This document shows positions 25,793 to 33,694 of a stretch of DNA of 64,000 nucleotides, in pieces (position 1 is the first letter of the stretch; each line of letters begins with the position of its first letter). The notes beneath the pieces are model-generated. The model saw only the letters and a program-made list of their open reading frames with translations. It had not been told where the DNA came from and did not search any database. The position numbers and the translations under genes are program-made. The DNA is from Truepera sp965215315 (GTDB lineage: Bacteria; Deinococcota; Deinococci; Deinococcales; Trueperaceae): contig CBDCDB010000008.1 of the NCBI GenBank assembly GCA_965215315.1, positions 248,001-312,000 on the forward strand. The letters are read 5' to 3'.

Positions 25793-26716
25793 GTGAAAAT
25801 TGGCAACGCCCCCTGTTCGTGGGGCACCATCGAGGGGATGGCGGGCGAGCGTATCGGCTACGCGCAGATGTTAGACGAACTCGTTCAAACGGGCTATACG
25901 GGAACGGAACTCGGCGATTACGGCTTTATGCCGACTGACCCCGGCGTTTTACGGGAAGAACTAGGGGAGCGCAACCTCACCATGCTGAGCGCGTATGAAG
26001 GCGTCAACTTAGCCGACGCCGGGCATCACGGCGAGGGCGAAACGCGGGTGCTGCGAACGGCGCGGCTGCTGGCGAGTGTAGCGGATGTGGGCGACCCCGA
26101 GTGGACGCCGCTGCTCGTCCTGGCCGACGAACACAGCGTCAACGCAACACGGTTTCAAAATGCCGGACGTGTCAGGCCGGAGATGGGTTTGACTCCTGAG
26201 CAGTGGGCGACGTTTTGCGGCGGCGCGAACCGTATCGCCCGAACTGTTATGGAGGAGACAGGTCTAAAGACGGTGTTTCACCATCACTGCGCGGGTTTTG
26301 TCGAAACGCCGGACGAGATGGCTACTTTTTTAGACCACACCGACCCGGCCCTGATCGGTTTAGTCCTCGATACGGGGCACCTTGTCTACGGGAGCGGGCA
26401 AAACGACTCGAGCCTCCTCTTGAAATCGCTCGAGCGTTTCCGAAACCGGTTATGGTACGTCCACCTTAAAGACGTTGACCCGGTGGTTGCTGAACGCTCA
26501 CGCCACGAGGGTTTGGACTACAAGGCGGCGGTCGGCGCAGGGGTTTTTTGCGAACTCGGGCAAGGCTGCGTCGATTTTGCGGCAGTCAAAAAGAGTTTGG
26601 AAGCGTTGGCCTATGAGGGTTGGCTGACCGTCGAACAAGACGTGCTGCCGGGGCTGGGAACGCCGCGCCGGAGTGCGGAGCGTAACCGGGCTTTTCTGGC
26701 TTCGCTTGGGTGGTAG
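25793..26716 (+). CDS. iolE: Myo-inosose-2 dehydratase IolE
   Basis: TIM-barrel dehydratase of scyllo-inosose, 307 residues, opening with the family-typical KIGNAPCSWGTIEG. Metal-site segments are GLVLDTGHLVYG and WYVHLKDVDP, with TVEQDVLPG near the end. GTG start 9 nt after iolD. It ends the operon. The inositol dehydrogenase (iolG) and inosose isomerase (iolI) genes needed for a full pathway are not in the window. Confidence 0.94.
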   Translation: MKIGNAPCSWGTIEGMAGERIGYAQMLDELVQTGYTGTELGDYGFMPTDPGVLREELGERNLTMLSAYEGVNLADAGHHGEGETRVLRTARLLASVADVGDPEWTPLLVLADEHSVNATRFQNAGRVRPEMGLTPEQWATFCGGANRIARTVMEETGLKTVFHHHCAGFVETPDEMATFLDHTDPALIGLVLDTGHLVYGSGQNDSSLLLKSLERFRNRLWYVHLKDVDPVVAERSRHEGLDYKAAVGAGVFCELGQGCVDFAAVKKSLEALAYEGWLTVEQDVLPGLGTPRRSAERNRAFLASLGW

Positions 26717-26915
26717 GGGAACTCGAGTTCTTGATGTAACCATTTTGGGACATGTGAAAATGGGTGTGAGGCTCGAGAGCTACGGGGTTTTTCGTGCCTT
26801 CTCGAAATTTGTGAGCGAAGCTCGAGTCCTGTAAAAAGCGTGCTTTCTATGTACTCTCACCCACGCTTAGAGAAAACCTCAGCAGCCGACACCCTCCGTA
26901 ACGTAAGATAAACGC
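26717..26915. other. Intergenic gap after iolE with three CTCGAG palindromes
   Basis: No gene is seen in these 199 bp. GAACTCGAGTTC is a perfect 12-bp palindrome just after the iolE stop. Two further CTCGAG sites follow, and the second is followed by TACGGGGTTTTT, which resembles a weak terminator. The promoter of the next gene lies at the right end. Confidence 0.5.
26904..26909 (+). promoter_or_regulatory. Leaderless -10 box of the long ABC permease gene
   Basis: TAAGAT ends 6 nt before the GTG at 26916. It separates this transcription unit from the iol operon. Confidence 0.5.
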
Positions 26916-29159
26916 GTGAACGAAAAGGTCTTCCTAAGCGCTCTCGCACTCCTCACGCTGCTCGGTCTGTTTACGGCACCTTGGACCGCGATAAGCCGCG
27001 AGACCGGTGCGCGTGGCACTGTCATCGTGCTACCGAACCGCACCTACGACTTTACCGGACGCACCGAACCGATCAAGGTTCCGGGTCAAGGCGTCGTCTT
27101 GGCGGCCGGTGTGCTGACGCTCCTCGCCGTCGCTGCCGGAAGCCGCCTCCCTGAACGCCGCCGCTCGGCGCTCTGGCTCGTCGGGGGCGCGGTGCTCGTC
27201 GGCACTGCGGTTTGGGGGAGTGCGGCGGTTGTGCGTACGACGCAGGGCGCACAGGTGTCGGCGCTCCTGACGAACGCTCAGGAAGAACTCGCCGATCCCG
27301 GACGCCGTACCGACGTGGCGGCGCTTCAAAGCGTCTTAGACGGCGCGGACGCGTTGACCACGCCTGAACTACTCACCGGCCTCCAAGACGCCGGTCTCCG
27401 TATCCGGCAACTGCCCTACGCGGCGACCTCACCAGGGTTGGCGGCGGCGCTTGTCTTCGCCACCGGGCTGCTCGCATTTTTGTTTGGACTGAAACTCTTT
27501 CCGCGTCTGGGGCGGCTCTTGGCGCGGGCGCTGTCGGCTATCGCAATCCCGGCAACCTCGATTGCCCTAGCGCTCCTCGCCGCCGCCGTCGTCATTTTAG
27601 CGTTGCAACCCACACCGCTGGGCGGCGATATCTCGGTAAACGGCCCCCTGATGTACCTCGCCGGACGCCTCGACGTCCTCTGGTACGCCTATCAGAGCCT
27701 CTTCGCCACGTCGCTCACGAACCCTGCCGGGTTTATGGAGGCGCTCAAGTTCGCTACGCCCCTGATTTTTACGGGCCTGGCAGTCGCGTTCGGCTTTCGG
27801 GCCGGACTTTTTAATATCGGCGCACCCGGGCAGATGATTCTAGGCGGCATCTTTGCAATGCTCGCCGGAGTGTATCTACCGGGGCCGAAGCTCATCGTCC
27901 TGCCGCTCGCGGTACTCGCCGCCGCTTTAGGGGGCGGTTTGTGGGGCGCGTTACCGGGTTGGCTCAAGGCGCGTTTCGGTGCGAGCGAAGTGATCAACAC
28001 GATTTTGCTCAATTACATCGCCGCGTCGTTCTTACTGCTCGTCTTGTCGGCGCGGCAAGTCTTCGCTGAACCGGTCGCCCGGATTTTTGTCGCTGTCGGT
28101 GTGTTTATCGTCGTCGGCGTCGTCCTGAGCCTGGTTCCGGCAACGCGGGCGCGGATGGCGAAGATGCCCCGCTTGTCCGCTGCGGTTTCGGGTGTGCTGC
28201 TCCTCGTGGTGATGGTGTTTGTCGGGTTACCGAAGGCTGGCGACGGTTCGGTTAATCTGGGATTACCTTTTAAGGCTCCCGGCTCCGAACCCAAATCGTA
28301 TGAGCTCTCTGAGGCGGCGCGGTTGCCACAGCTTCCGGCGCTCGTCGGCGTACCTGCTGGGACGTTCGGTGAAGCGGAAGTCACCCTCAATATCGGCCTC
28401 TTTACGGCTCCGGTCGTGGCGCTGCTGGTTTTTGCGCTCCTCGGGGGCATCAGGCGGCTACGTTGGCCTTTTCGCCTCGTATTAGCGCTCGCAGCAGGCG
28501 GCGCATTCTACTTTGTTTTCGGGACCCTCGGCCTCAACGCCCGACCGACGCTGATTCCGCCGACCAAGCTCAATGTGTCGTTTCTCATCGCTATCTTTTC
28601 CGCCATCCTGATGTACATCATCTTGTGGCGCACCACCTGGGGTTATGAACTGCGAGCGGTCGGGTTAGCGCCTAAAGCTGCGGAGTACGGCGGCGCGAAC
28701 CTGTCAGGGAGTGTGATCTGGGCGATGGCACTCTCTGGTGCTTTCGCTGGACTTACTGCGTCGCACTATGTTCTAGGGGGTGCGTTAGAAGATTACGCGC
28801 TGCGTCAATCGCTACCAACCGGCGACGGTTTCGACGGGATTGCTGTCGCACTTTTAGGGCAAAATACGCCCCTTGGGGTGGTGCTCTCAGCGTTTTTGTT
28901 CGGTGTGCTTAAAAACGGTGGTTCGGCCCTGAACATCACCTTTACCGACCTGACCAGAGACGTTGTCAATATGATTCTGGCGCTTGTGGTGCTCTTTATC
29001 GCGGCTAAAGGTTTCTTGCCCGACTATCTGACCAATCCGCTCCGGCACAACCTGCCACCCACCGATGATTCGGTTGCATCCCCGACCGACCCGCCCGGAC
29101 GCCCGGAACGTGCTGGTGAACAGGTAAAACCTCTAGACGAACCCACAGGAGACGCATAA
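26916..29159 (+). CDS. BmpA/YufP-type ABC permease with long extra regions
   Basis: Inner-membrane permease of the branched-chain/simple-sugar (BPD_transp_2) family, nearest in kind to nucleoside importers NupB/YufP. The core marks are PLIFTGLAVAFGFRAGLFNIG (from about residue 278), WLKARFGASEVINTILLNYIA (about 350-370), and GYELRAVGLAPKAAEYGG then GDGFDGIAVALLGQN in the second half. Family members are usually about 350 residues; this one has 747. About 230 residues with several hydrophobic segments precede the core. A further stretch of roughly 130 residues is inserted between LLNYIA and KLNVSFLIAIFSA (about 370-550), and the charged tail is long. Its stop overlaps the next permease (TAATG). 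Confidence 0.82.
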   Translation: MNEKVFLSALALLTLLGLFTAPWTAISRETGARGTVIVLPNRTYDFTGRTEPIKVPGQGVVLAAGVLTLLAVAAGSRLPERRRSALWLVGGAVLVGTAVWGSAAVVRTTQGAQVSALLTNAQEELADPGRRTDVAALQSVLDGADALTTPELLTGLQDAGLRIRQLPYAATSPGLAAALVFATGLLAFLFGLKLFPRLGRLLARALSAIAIPATSIALALLAAAVVILALQPTPLGGDISVNGPLMYLAGRLDVLWYAYQSLFATSLTNPAGFMEALKFATPLIFTGLAVAFGFRAGLFNIGAPGQMILGGIFAMLAGVYLPGPKLIVLPLAVLAAALGGGLWGALPGWLKARFGASEVINTILLNYIAASFLLLVLSARQVFAEPVARIFVAVGVFIVVGVVLSLVPATRARMAKMPRLSAAVSGVLLLVVMVFVGLPKAGDGSVNLGLPFKAPGSEPKSYELSEAARLPQLPALVGVPAGTFGEAEVTLNIGLFTAPVVALLVFALLGGIRRLRWPFRLVLALAAGGAFYFVFGTLGLNARPTLIPPTKLNVSFLIAIFSAILMYIILWRTTWGYELRAVGLAPKAAEYGGANLSGSVIWAMALSGAFAGLTASHYVLGGALEDYALRQSLPTGDGFDGIAVALLGQNTPLGVVLSAFLFGVLKNGGSALNITFTDLTRDVVNMILALVVLFIAAKGFLPDYLTNPLRHNLPPTDDSVASPTDPPGRPERAGEQVKPLDEPTGDA

Positions 29160-30088
29160 TGGAGACCGCTTTACTCTTGACGCTGATTGCCTCGGCGCTC
29201 CGGGCGACGACGCCGCTGCTCTTAGCTGCGCTCGGCGGGATGTTTAGTGAGCGGGCGGGGGTAGTGAATATTGCGCTCGAGGGCATCATTTTGTTCGGCG
29301 CACTCGCCGCCGCCGTCGCCGCCCGCTTTGCCGAATTGCCCGCGCTGGCACAAAACCCGCAGGCGGTCGTCCCGTACGCGCCTTGGCTCGGTGTGCTGGC
29401 GGCAGCCGTTGTTGGGGGCGCTGTCGGCTGGCTTCACGCCTTTATCTCGATTCGCTTTCGGGCCGATCAGGTCATCTCCGGCACGGCCATCAACTTAATG
29501 GCGGTCGGACTTCCGGCGGTTATCTTGACTGGTCTATACAACAACTCGGCGACGAGCGACCCTATCCGCAACCGTTTGCCGGAATGGAGCCTCGGCCCGT
29601 TTTCGTTCTCCCCACTCGTTTATCTAGCGTTTTTGCTGGTGCCGGTCTCGTATTACGTGCTCTTTCACACGCCCTTCGGCTTGCGCCTACGTGCGGTCGG
29701 TGAACATCCCGAAGCCGCTGACAGCGTGGGCATCGACGTCAAGCGGATGCGCTACTACGGCGTGATTATCTCGGGTGTACTGGCGGGGCTTGGCGGCGCG
29801 TTTTTGAGTGTCGGCAACCTCAACCAGTTTATTTCGGAGATGTCGGGGGGGCGCGGGTTTATCGCGCTGGCGGCGCTGATTTTTGGTAAATGGCACCCGC
29901 TCGGCGTCCTCGGCGCGACGCTGCTGTTCGGCGCGTTCGAGGCGGCGGCGACGCTTTTGGGCGGCAGTCAGCTGATGCCGCCGACCATCGTGCAGAGCTT
30001 GCCGTTCGTCCTGACGATGTTCGTTCTGGCTGGCTTTATCGGGCGTTCGGTAGCCCCCAAAGCTATCGGCAAGCCGTTCGTCAAATAA
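29159..30088 (+). CDS. BmpA/YufQ-type ABC permease, partner of the long permease
   Basis: 309 residues, normal length for the second permease of BmpA-type importers (nucleoside or simple sugar). LGGMFSERAGVVNIALEGII is the diagnostic N-terminal stretch, then FRADQVISGTAINLMAVGLP, LRAVGEHPEAADSVGIDV (coupling loop) and GRGFIALAALIFGKWHPLG. It is coupled to the preceding gene. The ATPase and the BmpA-like binding protein are missing here and must be elsewhere if the importer works. The substrate could also be inositol-related given the neighbours, but that is a guess. Confidence 0.85.
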   Translation: METALLLTLIASALRATTPLLLAALGGMFSERAGVVNIALEGIILFGALAAAVAARFAELPALAQNPQAVVPYAPWLGVLAAAVVGGAVGWLHAFISIRFRADQVISGTAINLMAVGLPAVILTGLYNNSATSDPIRNRLPEWSLGPFSFSPLVYLAFLLVPVSYYVLFHTPFGLRLRAVGEHPEAADSVGIDVKRMRYYGVIISGVLAGLGGAFLSVGNLNQFISEMSGGRGFIALAALIFGKWHPLGVLGATLLFGAFEAAATLLGGSQLMPPTIVQSLPFVLTMFVLAGFIGRSVAPKAIGKPFVK

Positions 30089-30256
30089 GGGGTACCCGGT
30101 ATCGGTCGGAGCAGGTGACGCACAGAAACATAGAAGGCGGCAGCAAGAATAGCGCGGCTTTTACCCGGTATTCTCTCTTTTGTGCGCGGCTTTCTTGCGT
30201 TTGTTTAGGCCGCTTTACGTGGCTCAAGCAGCGTTATATCTGGAATAGGAGCTTTT

Positions 30257-31807
30257 ATGGAACGTTCAGCAGGACTTCTTTTGCACCCGACCTCGCTTCC
30301 GGGCGGGCACGGTATCGGTGACTTGGGGGCACACGCTTACGCCTGGGTTGACTTTTTAGCGGCGGCGAAACAGGGCTTATGGCAGGTTCTACCGCTCGGC
30401 CCGACCGGGTACGGAGACTCGCCGTACCAGAGTTTTAGCGCCTTTGCGGGGAATCCGAACCTGATCAGCTTAGACAGACTTTTAGAGCAGGGTTTTCTGA
30501 CCTCTGAAGATCTAGGTGACGCCCCGACGAACGACGGCCCCATCGATTACGGTGCGGTCATCCCCTTCAAAGACGCCGCGCTGCGCCGCGCTGCCGAAAT
30601 GTTTCAGCAAGTTGCAACCTCCGAGCAACAGGCCGAGTTTGGAGCGTTTTGCGAAGCACAGGCGTACTGGTTGGACGATTATGCGCTCTTTATGGCGCTC
30701 AAAGAAGCGTATGACGGTGCGCCGTGGAAAGACTGGGACGCGCCTCTGCGAACCCGTAAAAAACGTGCGCTGGACATTTTCCGCAACGAGAATAGCGAGA
30801 CTGTCGCCCGTCACAAGCTCTGGCAGTGGTTTTTTTACGCGCAGTGGCTGGCGCTCAAGACTTACGCTAACGACCGCAACATCCAGATTATCGGTGATAT
30901 CCCTATCTTTATCGCCTACGACTCCGCTGACGCCTGGGCCAACCCGGAGCTTTACTATTTCGACGACGCGGGCAATCCGGAGGTTGTCGCTGGCGTGCCG
31001 CCCGACTATTTTAGCGAGACCGGGCAGCGTTGGGGCAACCCACTCTACCGCTGGAAAAAGATGCAAAAACGCGGCTTCGCCTGGTGGGCCTCGAGGTTCC
31101 GTTCATCTCTGGACTTCTACGACCTCATCCGCGTTGACCACTTTCGCGGTTTCGAGTCGTACTGGGAGATTCCGGCAGAAAACCCGACCGCCGAACACGG
31201 GCGCTGGGTCAAAGGCCCCGGACAGGCGCTCTTCGATACTTTGAAGCGTGAACTGGGCGACCTGCCGATTATCGCCGAAGACCTGGGCATCATCACGCCC
31301 GACGTGGAAAAGCTCCGCGACGACAACAACTTACCGGGGATGAAGGTCTTGCAGTTCGCGTTCGCCGGGGGCGGCACTGACCTCTACTTGCCGCACAATT
31401 ACACAGAAGACTTCGTGGTTTATACGGGCACCCACGACAACGACACGACGCAGGGCTGGTACAACACCGCGTCCGAGAGTGAGCGCGACTTCGTGCGGCG
31501 TTATCTGGGTCACGGCGACGAGGGTATTGTCTGGGAACTCGTTCGGCTGGCCTATGCGTCGGTGGCGAGGCGCTCGGTCGTGCCGCTGCAAGACGTTTTA
31601 CAACTCGGTTCAGAGGCCCGGATGAACACGCCGGGTGAAGCGGGGGGGAACTGGGGTTGGCGCTTTAGTGAGGGGCAGCTCGAGTCCTGGCTTGCGCCTG
31701 TGCTGGCGGACATGACCGAGATGTACAACCGGGTGCCGGGGGCAGAACCTGAAGATACCCCGTACCGACAGAGTGTGACGGAAACGGAGATTGAAGAGGC
31801 GGAGTAG
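30257..31807 (+). CDS. malQ: 4-alpha-glucanotransferase (amylomaltase) MalQ
   Basis: GH77 disproportionating enzyme acting on malto-oligosaccharides or glycogen. 516 residues, the usual bacterial short form. GLLLHPTSLPGGHGIGDLG at residue 6, GDIPIFIAYDSADAWANPELY, RVDHFRGFESYWEIP with the catalytic Asp nucleophile, and PIIAEDLGIITPDV with the acid/base Glu are visible, then TGTHDNDTTQGWY. AGGAGC lies before the ATG. The 168 bp between the permease and malQ show nothing clear except a TTATAT box near 30233. Confidence 0.96.
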   Translation: MERSAGLLLHPTSLPGGHGIGDLGAHAYAWVDFLAAAKQGLWQVLPLGPTGYGDSPYQSFSAFAGNPNLISLDRLLEQGFLTSEDLGDAPTNDGPIDYGAVIPFKDAALRRAAEMFQQVATSEQQAEFGAFCEAQAYWLDDYALFMALKEAYDGAPWKDWDAPLRTRKKRALDIFRNENSETVARHKLWQWFFYAQWLALKTYANDRNIQIIGDIPIFIAYDSADAWANPELYYFDDAGNPEVVAGVPPDYFSETGQRWGNPLYRWKKMQKRGFAWWASRFRSSLDFYDLIRVDHFRGFESYWEIPAENPTAEHGRWVKGPGQALFDTLKRELGDLPIIAEDLGIITPDVEKLRDDNNLPGMKVLQFAFAGGGTDLYLPHNYTEDFVVYTGTHDNDTTQGWYNTASESERDFVRRYLGHGDEGIVWELVRLAYASVARRSVVPLQDVLQLGSEARMNTPGEAGGNWGWRFSEGQLESWLAPVLADMTEMYNRVPGAEPEDTPYRQSVTETEIEEAE

Positions 31808-31828
31808 AACAGGATTTTTTACGGGTGA

Positions 31829-31857
31829 GGCTCGAGCTGCTGAAGGTGGCTCGAGCC
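31829..31857 (+). terminator. Candidate terminator built from two CTCGAG copies
   Basis: GGCTCGAGC (31829-31837) and GCTCGAGCC (31849-31857) can pair over 9 bp around an 11-nt loop, followed by a T-rich but broken tract. It ends the malQ unit. Confidence 0.5.
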
Positions 31858-31938
31858 CTTTGCTATTTGTTTACGTGTAAAAAGGTAGCATAAACACGCC
31901 TTCACCCGCTGCTGTGACGGCTTTTCGAGGAGGTTTTC

Positions 31939-32556
31939 ATGCCCGATTGGGCGAGTTTAGGTGTTTTTTTCCTTGCCGCTCTCGCTTTGGCGGTCATTCC
32001 TGGGCCGGGTATGTTGTATGTTCTTGCTCGGACAGTAAGGGGCGGTAGACGTGAAGGTATCTTGTCCACGCTCGGTACAAGCGTAGCTGGGTTGTTTCAT
32101 ACCCTCGCAGCTGCACTGGGAATCTCGGTAATTTTAGCGACTTCGGCGGTTGCTTTTACGGTTGTGAAGTGGTTGGGTGCAGCGTATCTCATCTATCTGG
32201 GTCTGAAGTTGCTCTTCGGGCGCGAAGTAGAAGCAGAAGTCGTTCAGCTTCCAAAACGTGGCGCATCCATACAGGGCGTTGTCACTGAAACGCTCAACCC
32301 GAAAACCGCGCTCTTCTTCCTGTAGTTCGTTCCGCAGTTTATCAACCCGGACGAAAACGTTTTCGCCCAGTTTGTCCTGCCGGGGCTTTTTACGACTCTT
32401 TTGACAAGCGGTGTTGATTTGGTTGTACTCGCTTCAGAGCCTTTGGGCAGACTTCTGAAGCGTCACCGGAGGTTGAGAAGCGTGAGAAGCGTTCAGCGCG
32501 TAGCGTCGGGCACAACACTTATTGGGTTAGGTGTCTATGTTGCCTTAGACCGCTAG
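31939..32556 (+). pseudogene. LysE/RhtB family exporter interrupted by an amber codon
   Basis: The full frame is 206 codons, normal for LysE/RhtB amino-acid exporters. The N-terminal half has VIPGPGMLYVLARTVRGGRREGI, the family's signature (given here as VIPGPGMLYVLA then RGGRREGI), and LGAAYLIYLGLKLL. At 32323-32325 a TAG interrupts the conserved NPKTALFFL-FVPQFINP segment, exactly where relatives carry glutamine, so a CAG to TAG change explains it. The frame then runs on intact to CGC TAG at 32556. AGGAGG stands before the ATG. Truncated at 128 residues it would lack the last helices; readthrough by an amber suppressor is possible but not indicated. Confidence 0.85.
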
Positions 32557-32616
32557 GGCTAGACGGTGTTGTACAGTGACCTCGAGCCCAACGTTCAAGC
32601 TCATCCAGGAGGCAGT

Positions 32617-33561
32617 GTGACAGCAGACGACATCCTCATCTTCGGCGGTTCCGGTAGTCCCAAGCTCACCCGGCAGATCAGCCGCTATTTAGGGCTCGAG
32701 CCGGGTTTGGGTGAGGTGCTCAAGTTTTCTGAAGGGACGCTGTTTGTGCGCGTGCTCGAGAACGTCCGGGGCCGTCACGTCTACTTGGTTCAGTCCACCG
32801 CTTTTCCAGCCAACGACAACTTTATGGAGCTGCTCTTCTGGGTTGACGCGTTCCGCCGTGCGAGCGCCGAGTCTGTCACTGTCCTTATCCCGTACTTTAG
32901 CTACGCCAAAGGGGACAAAAAGGACGAGCCGCGCGTGTCGATTCGTGCCCGTGTTTGTGCCGACGCCATCGAAGCGGCAGGGGCTGACCGCGTGGTGACG
33001 CTCGACCTGCACGCGCCGCAGATTCAAGGCTTTTTCAAGCTTCCGGTCGATGACCTTTACGCGCTGCCAGTATTAGGTGAGGCGGTTAAAAAGCTGAACC
33101 TGCCCGACCTCGTAGTCGTCTCACCGGACGCGGGTTTCGTTAAAAAAGCGCGGCAGTACGCCTCATTTCTCCGTGCGCCCTTAGCTATCGGAGACAAGGA
33201 GCGTAAAACGCATGACGAAACGGCCCAAGTGCTCGAGATTATCGGCGACGTCTCGGGCAAAACAGCGCTCCTGGTTGACGACGTCCTGCTGTCCGGCGGC
33301 ACGCTGGCAGACATTGCCAAGAAACTTTTAGACAAAGGGGCCAAGGAAGTTTACGCGGCAGTAACGCACGGTGCTATTTCTGAAAAGACCGTAAAACGCC
33401 TTGCCGACAGCCCTATCCGCAAGCTCTTTATCACCGATTCTATCGAGACGCAGCCCGTGCCGTTGCCTGATAAGGTCGAGGTCGTGACGGTCGCGCCGCT
33501 GTTTGGTGAAGCCATTCGGCGGATTCACGACAAAGAGAGTATCAGCGTGCTCTTTCAGTAG
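32617..33561 (+). CDS. prs: Ribose-phosphate pyrophosphokinase (PRPP synthase)
   Basis: Makes PRPP from ribose-5-phosphate and ATP for nucleotide, His and Trp synthesis. 314 residues from GTG 32617, preceded by AGGAGG, rather than the TTG at 32566. It begins ILIFGGSGSPKLTRQISRYLG. VTVLIPYFSYAKGDKKDEPR matches the flexible ATP-loop region, VVTLDLHAPQIQGFF the regulatory flexible stretch, and LLVDDVLLSGGTL the PRPP-binding motif. Some positions differ from the canonical enzyme, e.g. DDVLLSGGT for the common DDMIDTAGT, so it is a divergent class member; archaeal-like or class II relatives would be worth comparing. Confidence 0.85.
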   Translation: MTADDILIFGGSGSPKLTRQISRYLGLEPGLGEVLKFSEGTLFVRVLENVRGRHVYLVQSTAFPANDNFMELLFWVDAFRRASAESVTVLIPYFSYAKGDKKDEPRVSIRARVCADAIEAAGADRVVTLDLHAPQIQGFFKLPVDDLYALPVLGEAVKKLNLPDLVVVSPDAGFVKKARQYASFLRAPLAIGDKERKTHDETAQVLEIIGDVSGKTALLVDDVLLSGGTLADIAKKLLDKGAKEVYAAVTHGAISEKTVKRLADSPIRKLFITDSIETQPVPLPDKVEVVTVAPLFGEAIRRIHDKESISVLFQ

Positions 33562-33630
33562 CGTTTTGCAAAATGACGTACTCACTGCAATACTGCAATA
33601 CGGCGCAAACGGTGAATAAATCCAAAAAAC

Positions 33631-33655
33631 CCCCGGTAGGGTTTGCCTACCGGGG
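33631..33655 (-). terminator. Rho-independent terminator of the fasciclin-CAP gene
   Basis: Perfect 10-bp stem CCCCGGTAGG/CCTACCGGGG with a 5-nt loop. On the minus strand it is followed by GTTTTTT, so it serves the lipoprotein gene ending at 33695; it may also stop prs transcripts. Confidence 0.85.
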
Positions 33656-33694
33656 TTCTAGATGACGTGTACTTCGCTTGTGACCTGGTTACGG

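Noticed and set aside
32323..32325. Pyrrolysine or programmed readthrough at the amber codon of the LysE gene
   Set aside because: No tRNA-Pyl or downstream structure is visible, and the gene family never uses it; point mutation is simpler.
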